Assembly (NCBI GenBank): GCA_014338005.1
Contig: QUBZ01000030.1
Span: 1 to 41,911, forward strand
Origin: Chloroflexota bacterium
Lineage (GTDB): Bacteria; Chloroflexota; Anaerolineae; Aggregatilineales; Phototrophicaceae
DNA length: 41,911 nt
Reading direction: 5' to 3'
How positions within the stretch are numbered: position 1 is the first letter of the stretch; each line of letters starts with the position of its first letter. Shown one piece after another: positions 16,938-25,575 of this stretch. Made by a program: the position numbers and the translations under genes. Below the pieces are notes generated by a model. That model saw only the letters and a program-made list of their open reading frames with translations. It was not told the origin of the DNA and did not search any database.

Positions 16938-18455
16938 TTACCCTTTCGCCACCTGAAACGCATAATTCATGATGCGCTCTTCTGTCGCTTCTTCGCGTGT
17001 CAATTCGCCGACCAGACGCCCCTGCGCCATCACCAGTACCCGGTCGCTTAGCTTCAGTACCTCTGGCATATCGGACGAAATCACCAGCACCGCCCCCCCC
17101 TCATCACGGGCGAAGCTGACGAGCAGTTTATGGACTTCTTCTTTCGCCCCAATATCTATACCCAGGGTGGGTTCGTCCACAATTAAAATTGTGGACTGCG
17201 CGATCAGCCACTTGGCAAACACAACCTTCTGCTGGTTGCCCCCACTCAAAAACTTCACCTGCGTTCCCAGGCTGCGGGCGCGCACATTCAGGCTGCGCGC
17301 ATAAGTATCGGTCAGCCGCCGCTCAAGCGGCAAGTCCAGCAGCGCGCCGTACCGGTAGCTGCGTCCACCTGCCCAGTAAGGCAGGGTCATATTCTCCCGG
17401 ATGTTCATCGTCAGCCCCAGGCCGCTGGCAACCCGATCTTCAGTCAAAAAACCGATTCCCAATCGCAGCGCATCGCCAGGACGCCGGATGCGTACCGGCT
17501 CACCTCGAACTAATATCGCGCCAGAAGCAGCCGGACGATAGCCGAAAATTGCCTGGGCAACCTCGGTTCTACCAGACCCCATCAATCCGGTCAGGCTAAC
17601 GATTTCGCCTTTCCGCACCGAAAAACTGACGTTTTCAAACTTATCCTTCCGCGACAGGTTTTCAACCCGCAGAACTTCCGGCGTATCCGGGGGCAGCGCG
17701 CCGATTTCGATTTGCTGTAAATCCCGCCCGATCATCAGCCGAACCAACATATCCACGCTGGTATCCTGAATCATGTACGTGCCAACGTTGTGACCGTCAC
17801 GCAGCACTGTCACTCGGTCGCCGATGTCGCGCAGTTCTTCCAGCCGGTGTGAGATGTAGATCACGCCCACCCCCTGCGCCGTCAGACTGCGAATCAACTC
17901 GAACAGCCGTTCCACCTCCCGTTCGGTCAGCGCCGCCGTCGGCTCGTCCATAACCAAGATGCGCGCCTTCCGGCTGAGCGCCGACGCGATCTCAACCAGC
18001 TGCCGGTCGCCAATGCTCAGTTTATTCACCACAGCCAGCGGGTTTATATCGCCGCCAACCGTTGCTAACACCTGACGGGCATCTTCAACCATCTGCCGCC
18101 AATCTATCAGACCGGCGCGGGTGCGCGGCATATTGCCGAGAAAAATATTCTCCGCCACCGTCAGATGAACAGCCTGGCTGAAATGCTGGTAGATGGTGTT
18201 GATTCCGGCAGCGCGCGCCTCACCAGGATGTTTGAAGTGAACCTCCTGATTATCAATCAGGATATGGCCGCTGTCGGCCTTGTAGGCCGCGCTGAGAATT
18301 TTCATCAGCGTGGATTTGCCCGCGCCGTTTTCGCCCAGCAGCACATGGACTTCCCCGGCTTCCAGCTCGAAGTGCATGTTAAAAAGCACCTGCACGCCGA
18401 AAAAAGATTTATTAATATCGCGCATTTCCAACAAATGCGCTCGCGCCTCGGTCAC
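16938..18455 (-). CDS. Sugar ABC transporter ATP-binding protein, double-NBD (second pair, A2)
   Basis: 505 residues. NBD1: Walker A LGENGAGKSTLMKIL, signature-like LSIGDRQLVEIASALS, Walker B ILVMDEPTAAL. NBD2: degenerate P-loop GLMGSGRTEVAQ, canonical signature LSGGNQQKVV, Walker B ILIVDEPTLGIDIGAKEE. The start is a GTG at 18455 with GAGGT about 5 nt upstream; an ATG one base earlier is out of frame and stops at once. It is the partner of the permease at 15945-16931. It follows the fused binding protein gene, separated by a 10-bp stem-loop. Confidence 0.92.
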   Translation of the reverse strand: MTEARAHLLEMRDINKSFFGVQVLFNMHFELEAGEVHVLLGENGAGKSTLMKILSAAYKADSGHILIDNQEVHFKHPGEARAAGINTIYQHFSQAVHLTVAENIFLGNMPRTRAGLIDWRQMVEDARQVLATVGGDINPLAVVNKLSIGDRQLVEIASALSRKARILVMDEPTAALTEREVERLFELIRSLTAQGVGVIYISHRLEELRDIGDRVTVLRDGHNVGTYMIQDTSVDMLVRLMIGRDLQQIEIGALPPDTPEVLRVENLSRKDKFENVSFSVRKGEIVSLTGLMGSGRTEVAQAIFGYRPAASGAILVRGEPVRIRRPGDALRLGIGFLTEDRVASGLGLTMNIRENMTLPYWAGGRSYRYGALLDLPLERRLTDTYARSLNVRARSLGTQVKFLSGGNQQKVVFAKWLIAQSTILIVDEPTLGIDIGAKEEVHKLLVSFARDEGGAVLVISSDMPEVLKLSDRVLVMAQGRLVGELTREEATEERIMNYAFQVAKG

Positions 18456-18500
18456 ATTGACCTCGTTTTTCTGTTTCAGCAGTAATTTTATCGTCTATAA

Positions 18501-18530
18501 GATCGGGGCGAGGTTGCCCCCGCCCCGATC
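18501..18530 (-). other. Intercistronic stem-loop after the fused binding protein gene
   Basis: GATCGGGGCG (18501-18510) and CGCCCCGATC (18521-18530) form a perfect 10-bp stem with a 10-nt loop. Only TTATA follows on the minus strand, so it resembles an mRNA 3'-end stabiliser more than a full terminator. It lies 14 bp past the binding protein stop. Confidence 0.65.
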
Positions 18531-18543
18531 GCTGGCAAACAAT

Positions 18544-20406
18544 TTATGACTCAGGCGGTGTGACCAACGCCTGAATCTCCGGCGTATTGTAGTTCTCCGG
18601 CGTGATGATAACCACCGGGATGGCGACATTCTTCTGGCGAATGGCATAACCCTTCACCAGCGCGTCAATCGCATCCACGCCTTGCAGCCCCATCGCAAAC
18701 GGGTTCTGCGCGATCATCGCGCTGATGGTGCCGTCCTCGAACAGCGGGGTGACTTCAGGGTTCGGGTCGAAGGTAACGATTTTCACCTTGCCTTCCAGTC
18801 CCAGCGCCTTCACCGCCTGCGCAATGCCCAAGCCGTTCGGGCCGCACGCGCTGTAGAACCCCACGATGTCAGGGTTGGCCGTCAGCAGATCGGTCGCCGC
18901 ATTCAGCGCCTTGGACGGATCGCAGCCCGTGAACTGAGTCGGCAGCACCTGGATATTGGGGTACTTGGCGATTTCATCCAAGAAGCCCTGGTCACGCTCG
19001 GAGCCGGTTTGCGAACCCGCCAGAATGCCCAGGTTGCCGACCTTGCCCGTCTCACCGATCAATTCCGCCAGGACGCGCGCGCCTTCCGCTGCCGCGCCCA
19101 GGTTGTCCGTCGTAATCGTGGCATATGGCGCGTCAGAGTTGACGCCGGAGTCCACCATCACCACCGGCACGCCCGACGCAATCGCTTCTTCAACCGGGGC
19201 GACCAGTGCTTCGGCGTCCGTCGCGGCCATTACGATGCCGGCGGGTTTCGCCGCCGCCACGTTGCGAACCAGGTCGCCCTGCTGCGCGATGTCAATCTCA
19301 CGTGGCACGCCCTGGTAGTCGGTCGAGTAGCCCAGCAGCGCGGCGCGTTCTTCCACGCCCGCCTTCACCCACAGCCAGTAGCTCACATCGGTGGATTTGG
19401 GGATGAAGACGATACGGCCCATCGAGCCAGGTTCAATCGCCGGCACTTCGCTCAGGCGCTCAGCTTCGTTGAAGTTATCACGAGTGATCATCTTGGGGGT
19501 CAGGAAGTTATCATGCTGCGCCGGCGCCGTGCCGTTCAGCAGATATTCGACCATGATATTGAGCGCGGCACGCGACTGCCCGCCGGGGAACTGCTCTACC
19601 GAGCCGGTCAGCGCACCATCACGAACCGAGTCCAGCGCCTCCGGCAGCGCGTCGAAGCCAAAAACCACCACCTGGCCGACCAGGTTGCGTGCCTTCAGCG
19701 CCTCAATCGCGCCCAGCGCCATATCGTCGTTGGCGGCCACGATCACATCCGGCGGGGTATCCTGCGCTGCCAGGCCGTTTTCGGTGACGTTCAGGCCGTC
19801 GGCGCGGTTGAAGTTCGCCGTCTGCTCGAAGATGATCTGGTATTTGTCCGCTACCGGGTCAACAATATTGTGCAAACCCTGGTTGCGGTCAATTGCCGGA
19901 GACGCGCCGGGCGTACCTTGCAGGTTGAAAATCCGCGCGCCGTTGGGGAACATCTTCAGCAGCAGTTCGCCCTGTGCCTCGCCGCCCTTCACGTTGTCCG
20001 CGCCGACATGCGCCAGCGTATTTTGCGCCGTTTCGCCGGCGATATTGCGGTCAATCGTCACTACCGGGATGCCGGCGTCAATAACCTCCTGCACCGCCGG
20101 AGCTAAACCATCCGAGGTGCGCGGCGAGATAATCAGGCCGTCCACCTGCTCGGCAATCATCTGCTCCAGGTCGGCGATCTGTTTTTCGGTTCTGTCCTGA
20201 CCATCCAGTACGATCAGTTCAATACCGCCAATTTTTGCCGCTTCGTCCTGAATTTGCCGTTCCATATGGACGAAAAACGGGAAACTGAGGCCCGGCACCG
20301 AAAACGCAATTCGCAGCGTTTCGCCCTGCCCCATCACCGGCGCGACGGCCAGCACCGCCAGCATCAGAATAAGCACCCCAAGAGAGGCTTTCTTAAACAT
20401 AGACAT
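18544..20406 (-). CDS. Fusion of two different sugar-binding proteins (RbsB-like domain plus second periplasmic-binding domain)
   Basis: 620 residues, double the usual length, with one signal peptide (about 1-27, ALAVAPVMGQG-like end). Domain 1 (about 30-315) is RbsB-like: AFSVPGLSFPFFVHMER, VDGLIISPRTSDGLAP, AGIPVVTIDR, AANDDMALGAIEALKA and FGFDALPEAL. Domain 2 (about 330-605, starting near base 19419) is another type-I periplasmic-binding fold: RIVFIPKSTDVSYWLWVKAG, ATDAEALVAPVEEAIASGVP, DQGFLDEIAKYPNIQV, VTFDPNPEVTPLFEDG. The domains are homologous in fold but not near-identical. The gene lies exactly between two ATPase-permease pairs. Ribosome-binding AGGAG suits the third-codon ATG (20400) or the first. 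Binding of two pentose-type ligands, or delivery to two channels, is inferred. Confidence 0.87.
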   Translation of the reverse strand: MSMFKKASLGVLILMLAVLAVAPVMGQGETLRIAFSVPGLSFPFFVHMERQIQDEAAKIGGIELIVLDGQDRTEKQIADLEQMIAEQVDGLIISPRTSDGLAPAVQEVIDAGIPVVTIDRNIAGETAQNTLAHVGADNVKGGEAQGELLLKMFPNGARIFNLQGTPGASPAIDRNQGLHNIVDPVADKYQIIFEQTANFNRADGLNVTENGLAAQDTPPDVIVAANDDMALGAIEALKARNLVGQVVVFGFDALPEALDSVRDGALTGSVEQFPGGQSRAALNIMVEYLLNGTAPAQHDNFLTPKMITRDNFNEAERLSEVPAIEPGSMGRIVFIPKSTDVSYWLWVKAGVEERAALLGYSTDYQGVPREIDIAQQGDLVRNVAAAKPAGIVMAATDAEALVAPVEEAIASGVPVVMVDSGVNSDAPYATITTDNLGAAAEGARVLAELIGETGKVGNLGILAGSQTGSERDQGFLDEIAKYPNIQVLPTQFTGCDPSKALNAATDLLTANPDIVGFYSACGPNGLGIAQAVKALGLEGKVKIVTFDPNPEVTPLFEDGTISAMIAQNPFAMGLQGVDAIDALVKGYAIRQKNVAIPVVIITPENYNTPEIQALVTPPES

Positions 20407-20490
20407 AAACTCCTAATTCACAAAACAGTCGGTCAGACGAAAAAACTGGAACATCATCTCACAGGTGTTCGCTTTGTTTCACCTCCTTCC

Positions 20491-21528
20491 TTAACTTCGC
20501 CTCGCTTTTGTAAAGCGATCAAAAAATACGGCGAAGATAATCACCAGGCCGATGATGATCTGCTGAACGTAGGAAATGACGTTCAACTGCGTCAGCCCGG
20601 CAGTCAGCACATTAACCAGCAGCGATCCGATCACCGTCCCGAACACACCGCCCTCGCCGCCGAACAGGCTGGTCCCGCCGATCACCACCGAGGCAATCAC
20701 CGTCAGTTCCAGCCCCACCCCGGCAATCGCTTCTGCCGAATTCAGGCGCGAAGCCAGCATGTAACCGCCAAAACCGGACATCAGGCCGACGATCATATAA
20801 ACGCTGAGGATGATTAAGCCGGTGTTCAACCCCGAAAGGCGCGCGGCCTCCGGGTTGCCGCCAACGGCATACACGTATCGCCCATACTGGGTATAGCGCA
20901 AAATCACATGGGCGATCACCGCCGCGCCCAGAAAGATAATCACCGGGATGGGAACCAGTTCCCCGATGCGCCCCTGTCCCAGAAACTTAAAGTTGTCGTC
21001 AAAGGCGCTGATCGGCCCGCCGTTTCCGACCAGCAAAGTCAAACCCCGGAATGCCGACAGGCCACCTAAAGTTACAATAAACGGCGGAATTTTGAGCTTT
21101 GTGATGGTCAACCCCTGCGCGAACCCGCCGGCTAGGCCGACCAGGCAGGCAATCAGAATCGCGCCCCCTACCCCCACACCGGAAGTTTCGCCAGCGGTTG
21201 TGTCCAGCAGCCCTGTCCCGCCTTTATACACCGCCGCCGCCACAATGCCAGACAGCGCCAGCAGCGACCCAACCGACAGGTCAATGCCGCCTGTCAGGAT
21301 TACAAACGTCATGCCGATGGCAACCAGGCCGGAGATGGAAGCCTGCCGGGCGATGTTGAACAGATTCAGCGGCGTTGGGAACGAATTCGGCTTAAGGGCG
21401 GAGAAAAATATCACCAGCGCCAGCAGGAAAATGAGCGCGCCAAACCGCCCCATGAACGCTCGTAAGCTGAACCGATTTTGTCTTGCCGCTGCTTCTGCCG
21501 GAGCGGCGCCCTTTGCTCCTGCCATCAT
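20491..21528 (-). CDS. Sugar ABC transporter permease, RbsC family (first pair, P1)
   Basis: 345 residues with RbsC-family helices and signatures: TFVILTGGIDLSVGSLLALSG, PPFIVTLGGLSAFRG, GGNPEAARLSGLNT and ASVVIGGTSLFGGEGG. Two consecutive ATGs (21528 and 21525) follow GAGGAGG; the second has better spacing, giving 344 residues. The first ATG overlaps the stop of the upstream ATPase, so translation is coupled. After the stop, an SD-like AAGGAGG stretch and an 84-bp gap lead to the fused binding protein gene. It should pair with the ATPase at 21525-23072. Confidence 0.92.
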   Translation of the reverse strand: MMAGAKGAAPAEAAARQNRFSLRAFMGRFGALIFLLALVIFFSALKPNSFPTPLNLFNIARQASISGLVAIGMTFVILTGGIDLSVGSLLALSGIVAAAVYKGGTGLLDTTAGETSGVGVGGAILIACLVGLAGGFAQGLTITKLKIPPFIVTLGGLSAFRGLTLLVGNGGPISAFDDNFKFLGQGRIGELVPIPVIIFLGAAVIAHVILRYTQYGRYVYAVGGNPEAARLSGLNTGLIILSVYMIVGLMSGFGGYMLASRLNSAEAIAGVGLELTVIASVVIGGTSLFGGEGGVFGTVIGSLLVNVLTAGLTQLNVISYVQQIIIGLVIIFAVFFDRFTKARRS

Positions 21529-23072
21529 GCCTCCTCGTATTTTCCAACCGACAGGCTGCTTTCTTCACCCGTCATCATCGCGCCCACGCGCTCCGGCGTC
21601 GCTTCTTCGCGTGTCAGTTCACCCACCAGGTCGCCCTCGTGCATCACCAGGATTCGGTCGCTCATCGCCAGCACTTCGGGCAGTTCGGACGAAATCATCA
21701 GAATGGCAACGCCTTCTTGCGCCAGTTGGCGCATCAATGCATGGACTTCAGCCTTCGCGCCCACATCAATACCGCGCGTGGGTTCATCCATGATGAGGAT
21801 TTGCGGCTTCAAGGCCAGCCACCGCGAAATAACCACCTTCTGCTGGTTGCCGCCGCTTAAATCCAGCGCGCGCTGGTCAAGGTTCGCCAGCCGGATATTC
21901 AGTTTTTCGACGTAGCTGCCCACCACCTGCCGTTCCCGTCCGCCGCTGATGAAGCCCCACTGCGCCACATCGCCCAGTGACGCCATGCTGGTGTTCGCCT
22001 GTACCGACATCGCCAGGAACAACGCCTGGAGTTTTCGGTCTTCCGGCACCATGCCCATCCCGGCGCGGATGGCATCGCGCGGGCTGTGAATCGCCGCCGG
22101 GCTGCCGTTTACGTAAATCTCGCCCTCATCGCGCGGGTCAACGCCAAAGATGCACCGCGCCAGGTCGGTGCGCCCCGATCCCACCAGCCCGGCCAGCCCG
22201 ACGATCTCACCCCGGCGCAGCCGAAAACTGATTTGCGACAGCACTCGTTTTTGAGGGTCTTCAGATGTGCCGGTTTTGCTCAGGTTCCGTACTTCCAGCA
22301 CCACATCACCCGGATGGCTCTCGCCCTGCCCAAAAAATTCCGCTACAGGGCGGCCTACCATCATGCGGATCACTTCATCGGCGCTTGATTCGGAAGCCTG
22401 CACCGTGCCGACGAATTCGCCGTCCCGCAGCACCGTAATCCGGTCGCAGATTTGAAAAACCTCATCCATGCGGTGCGAGATAAAAATCACGCCCAGACCC
22501 TGCGCTTTCAGGTCGCGCATGATGTCAAACAAATGCTCAACTTCATTCTCGGTCAGCGCGGAGGTCGGTTCGTCCATAATGATAATTTGCGATTTGACCG
22601 ACAGCGCCCGCGCGATTTCCACCATCTGCCGTTCGGCCACACTCAGGTTGCGGACTGGCGTCGTCGGCGGTAGATGGATACCCAACCGGTCGGTTAACTG
22701 GCGCGTTTGTTCGTGCAGTTTGCGCCACTGAACGAATGAAAATCGGTTGGGTTCGCGCCCGATGAACACATTCTCAGCAACCGTCAGGTTGGGCATCAGG
22801 TTCAGTTCCTGGTGAATAATTGTGATGCCCAGCGTTTGCGCGTGATGCGGGTTATTCACTTCGATTTCTTGATCGCGCAGCAGCACCCGACCGCTATCCT
22901 TGCGGTATACGCCCGACAGGATTTTCATCAGCGTGGATTTACCGGCCCCGTTTTCTCCCAGCAGGCCGTGAATCTCGCCCGGCAGCACCTCTAGATGTAC
23001 ATCATGGAGCGCCTGCACGCCGGGAAACCGTTTGCTGATGCCCTCCATCTTCAAAATGGGCTGAACGTTCAT
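21525..23072 (-). CDS. Sugar ABC transporter ATP-binding protein, double-NBD (first pair, A1)
   Basis: 515 residues. NBD1: Walker A GENGAGKSTLMKIL, signature-like LSVAERQMVEIARALS, Walker B IIIMDEPTSAL. NBD2: P-loop region GLVGSGRTDLAR, canonical signature LSGGNQQKVV and Walker B ILIMDEPTRGIDVGAKAE. This is the RbsA/MglA type. The operon contains a second full-length double-NBD ATPase (16938-18455), so it encodes two complete ATPase-permease sets for a single fused binding protein. The ATG at 23072 lies 28 bp after the RbsD/FucU gene. Confidence 0.93.
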   Translation of the reverse strand: MNVQPILKMEGISKRFPGVQALHDVHLEVLPGEIHGLLGENGAGKSTLMKILSGVYRKDSGRVLLRDQEIEVNNPHHAQTLGITIIHQELNLMPNLTVAENVFIGREPNRFSFVQWRKLHEQTRQLTDRLGIHLPPTTPVRNLSVAERQMVEIARALSVKSQIIIMDEPTSALTENEVEHLFDIMRDLKAQGLGVIFISHRMDEVFQICDRITVLRDGEFVGTVQASESSADEVIRMMVGRPVAEFFGQGESHPGDVVLEVRNLSKTGTSEDPQKRVLSQISFRLRRGEIVGLAGLVGSGRTDLARCIFGVDPRDEGEIYVNGSPAAIHSPRDAIRAGMGMVPEDRKLQALFLAMSVQANTSMASLGDVAQWGFISGGRERQVVGSYVEKLNIRLANLDQRALDLSGGNQQKVVISRWLALKPQILIMDEPTRGIDVGAKAEVHALMRQLAQEGVAILMISSELPEVLAMSDRILVMHEGDLVGELTREEATPERVGAMMTGEESSLSVGKYEEA

Positions 23073-23100
23073 GGCGCGCTCGCTGTTCCAGGGTTAACCG

Positions 23101-23520
23101 TTAAGCCGGCGGCACAACGCCGATGGTCAGGACGATATTCGCATACAACCGCTGGTCGCCGGACGCCACCACCAGCGAGACATCCCGCCCCCGGCACATA
23201 TCGTAAAAAGCGAACCGTTCGACCGGCTGGAGTTGAAGATCAGGAATCAGCCGGCGAAAATCGCTATAAATCGGCGGCTCGCTGCCGTCCGCCGTCTGCA
23301 TCACGTGAACGGCCTCGACCGGAACAGATGTCAGGATGCTGCTCAGAATATCGGTCACGCTCGCAATGCCGGGGCATAAATTGAGGAAAACATACTCGGC
23401 CTCAGGATTCGCCCCCGTGATGAACGGATAATTGCCGTCGGCGATCAAAACTTTACTGCCATGCCCGGACATGCCAAGCGCATTGAGGATGGTAGGGTGA
23501 AGAAGTTGAGTTTTAAGCAT
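23101..23520 (-). CDS. RbsD/FucU family sugar mutarotase
   Basis: 139 residues from the ATG at 23520, the normal size for RbsD and FucU; a TTG at 23541 would add seven residues. The family core is visible in HPTILNALGMSGHGSKVLIADGN-like sequence at the N-terminus (split here: HPTILNALGMSGHG, then KVLIADGNYPF) and in a C-terminal LVVASGDQRLYANIVLTIGV. RbsD/FucU proteins catalyse anomer interconversion of imported sugars in the cytoplasm, feeding the form required by the isomerase or kinase. Gene position directly before an RbsA-type ATPase matches the rbs operon arrangement. The exact sugar is not determined. Confidence 0.87.
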   Translation of the reverse strand: MLKTQLLHPTILNALGMSGHGSKVLIADGNYPFITGANPEAEYVFLNLCPGIASVTDILSSILTSVPVEAVHVMQTADGSEPPIYSDFRRLIPDLQLQPVERFAFYDMCRGRDVSLVVASGDQRLYANIVLTIGVVPPA

Positions 23521-23577
23521 GATTTTTATTGTCCTTATCAAGTAGGTATGACCCCAAAAATCGCCGCTTTTGAGCGC

Positions 23578-24435
23578 CTATGCTGTCGGAAAACCCGCTT
23601 CCAACAGCCGGTTTTCGACCCACGCACGCGCCGCCGCGCAGACTGCCGCCGAGTCGTCGCGGTCATCATTCCACATTTCAATCATCACCGGGCCGCAAAA
23701 ACCCATTTCGGCAAGCTGGCGGAAGGCCGCCGCAAACGGCACATCTCCTTCGCCAAACGGCACACGCCGGGGAACGCCGGGGCGCGCATCCTTCACATGG
23801 ATGCCCACCAGATGCCCGCGCGCCGCCGCGACCTCCGCCCGCACATCACGCCGGTTCACCACCAGGTTTCCGATGTCCATATACAGTTGCAGATAAGGTG
23901 AATTCACCTTCTGGATGAGGCTGACCGCCGTCGTGGGCGAATCGATATAACCGGCTTCCTGGTTTTCCAACCCCAGCAACACGCCGCGCGCGCCAGCCCA
24001 GGCCGTCCCCTGCCACAGGGCATCCTCATAGCGCCTCCGGCTGTGTTCGTCGGGACGTTCGTCCGGCAGCGTGTCATAACCGGCTACCTGAACGATGCGA
24101 ATTCCCAGGTCAACAGCCAGATCAATCGTTTGCCGGAGAATTGTCAGCCCGCGTTCGCGGATGGAGGCATCGGCGCAGCCCAGCGGATATTCCCGGTGGG
24201 CGCTTAAACACAAGGTGCGTATCGGCATGTCCGCGCTCTCAATGGCGCGACGCAGTTCGCGGCGCTGCGCGGGTGACCATTCCAGACGGCCAAGCCGCTC
24301 CATGCTGGGGTCGAGCGACATCTCTACGAAGTCGAAACCCGCCTCGGCAGCCAGCACCAGCCGCTCTGCCCAGGTAATGTTTGAAGGCAGCGCCTTCTCA
24401 TATATGCCGATAGATAAACCCAAAAACCGGCTCAT
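23578..24435 (-). CDS. ulaE: L-ribulose-5-phosphate 3-epimerase (UlaE/SgbU-like, L-xylulose-5-phosphate 3-epimerase)
   Basis: 285 residues, a TIM-barrel of the AP-endonuclease-2/xylose-isomerase-like superfamily, and the expected length for UlaE. Distinctive matches to UlaE as I recall it are SIGIYEKALP at the N-terminus, AAEAGFDFVEMSLD, LCLSAHREYPLG, IRIVQVAGYD, YMDIGNLV, GIHVKDARPGV and PFGEGDVPF. The enzyme converts L-xylulose 5-phosphate to L-ribulose 5-phosphate, the step between LyxK and AraD, both encoded in the same operon. It is the first catabolic gene after the lacI regulator, separated from it by a 74-bp gap holding a hairpin. Confidence 0.88.
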   Translation of the reverse strand: MSRFLGLSIGIYEKALPSNITWAERLVLAAEAGFDFVEMSLDPSMERLGRLEWSPAQRRELRRAIESADMPIRTLCLSAHREYPLGCADASIRERGLTILRQTIDLAVDLGIRIVQVAGYDTLPDERPDEHSRRRYEDALWQGTAWAGARGVLLGLENQEAGYIDSPTTAVSLIQKVNSPYLQLYMDIGNLVVNRRDVRAEVAAARGHLVGIHVKDARPGVPRRVPFGEGDVPFAAAFRQLAEMGFCGPVMIEMWNDDRDDSAAVCAAARAWVENRLLEAGFPTA

Positions 24436-24469
24436 AACAATTCTGTTCCTGAAATAACCACTTTTTCCG

Positions 24470-24501
24470 CCGGCCTTGCAGCATCGCGGCTTTCAGGCCG
24501 G
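24470..24501 (-). other. Stem-loop between lacI-type regulator and ulaE
   Basis: CCGGCCT (24470-24476) and AGGCCGG (24495-24501) form a 7-bp stem around an 18-nt loop. On the minus strand an A-rich tract follows, so it is not a classical terminator in the operon direction. It could set different levels for regulator and enzymes. Confidence 0.45.
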
Positions 24502-24509
24502 GAGGCTTT

Positions 24510-25517
24510 TTATATCAGCGACCGGCAGCTTTCACGCTCGATAAGCTCAACTGGCAGCATCATCCGACGTGGGGCGAATTCGACATCCCGCTGTTTGATA
24601 CGCGCCAGCAGCATTTCGATGCTGACCCGCCCCATTTCGGCAGTCGGCTGCGCGACGGTGGTGAGCGACGGACACATGGCGCTCGCCAAAGGAATATTGT
24701 CGTATCCAATAATGGAAATATCTTCAGGCACGTTCAGCCCGGCGCGCCTCAAAACGCTGATCGCGCCAACCGCCATTCGATCATTGGCAGCAAAAACCGC
24801 CGTCAGGTTCAAATCACGGCGCAGCAGTTCTTCCATGCCCTTTGCGCCGCCGCCGTAATGGAAATCACCCTGCACGACAGCATCGTCTGATAACGTTATC
24901 CCCGCTTCGCTCAACGCACGGCGAAAGCCCGTCAGCCGGTGCGCGCTCAGGCTTAGCTGGTTTGGCCCGGCAATATAACCGATGTGCCGATGCCCCAGGC
25001 GCGTCAAATATTCCCCCGCCATATATCCGCCCTGCTCGTTGTCAATCAAAACCTGGTCAACCATCAGGTCGCCCAATTCCCGATCTACCACCACACAGGG
25101 TACACGCGCCTTCAGAATGGATTGCAGCGGGGCGAAGCTGTTGCCCGATGAGATCAGGATGATGCCATCAATCTGTTTGGAGAGCAGGGTATCCACGTAA
25201 GCGGCTTCTTTCGCTTCCGACCCATCTGAATTGCACAGGATGACGCTGTAACCTTCGTTAAAACCAACATCCTCGATGGAGCGGGCGATCTCTGCAAAAA
25301 ACGGGTTGGAGTTGTCGGGGACAAGCATTCCGATGATGCTGGTTTCGTTGCGCCGCAGACCGCGCGCCAGCGAGTTCGGGCGATACCCCAATACGTCAAT
25401 CGCGTTCCGCACCCGGTCTACGGTCTGCGGATCAACAAACCGCGTGCCGTTGATGACATGGGATACCGTTGCGACCGATACCCTGGCGTAGGCTGCTACA
25501 TCGCGCATCGTTGGCAT
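24510..25517 (-). CDS. LacI-family transcriptional regulator
   Basis: 335 residues. The N-terminal HTH and hinge read MRDVAAYARVSVATVSHVIN, then RNAIDVLGYRPNSLARGL, typical of LacI/GalR repressors. The rest is a periplasmic-binding-like effector domain (IGMLVPDNSNPFFAEIARSI, DGIILISSG, AANDRMAVGAISVLRRAGL, SIIGYDNIPLA). It binds palindromic operators with a central CpG and responds to a sugar or sugar phosphate. Two matching operators lie on its own promoter, indicating autoregulation. It is the first gene of the minus-strand run that continues through ulaE and the two transporter sets, so the operon is likely its target. The effector is presumably a pentose intermediate. Confidence 0.92.
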   Translation of the reverse strand: MPTMRDVAAYARVSVATVSHVINGTRFVDPQTVDRVRNAIDVLGYRPNSLARGLRRNETSIIGMLVPDNSNPFFAEIARSIEDVGFNEGYSVILCNSDGSEAKEAAYVDTLLSKQIDGIILISSGNSFAPLQSILKARVPCVVVDRELGDLMVDQVLIDNEQGGYMAGEYLTRLGHRHIGYIAGPNQLSLSAHRLTGFRRALSEAGITLSDDAVVQGDFHYGGGAKGMEELLRRDLNLTAVFAANDRMAVGAISVLRRAGLNVPEDISIIGYDNIPLASAMCPSLTTVAQPTAEMGRVSIEMLLARIKQRDVEFAPRRMMLPVELIERESCRSLI

Positions 25518-25546
25518 AAAACCGCATCCAGCGGCTAACCGCCCGC

Positions 25547-25571
25547 GAAAACGTTTACCGTAAACGTTTAC
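25547..25571. promoter_or_regulatory. Two adjacent LacI-type operators
   Basis: GTAAACGTTTAC at 25560-25571 is a perfect 12-bp palindrome with the central CG expected for LacI-family sites. GAAAACGTTTAC at 25547-25558 is a second copy with its centre 13 bp away. They sit just downstream of the -10 box of the lacI promoter, where binding would block initiation. Confidence 0.85.
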
Positions 25572-25575
25572 TTAT

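Noticed and set aside
18682..20106. Plus-strand open frame of 474 codons opposite the fused binding protein
   Set aside because: Arg/His/Ala-rich shadow of the real gene on the minus strand.
20434..20490. Tiny ORF (GTG AAA CAA ...) after the SD-like AAGGAGG between P1 and the fused SBP
   Set aside because: Only seven codons with the SD directly against the GTG; no conserved peptide features. It may simply be a ribosome-entry or RNA-processing site.
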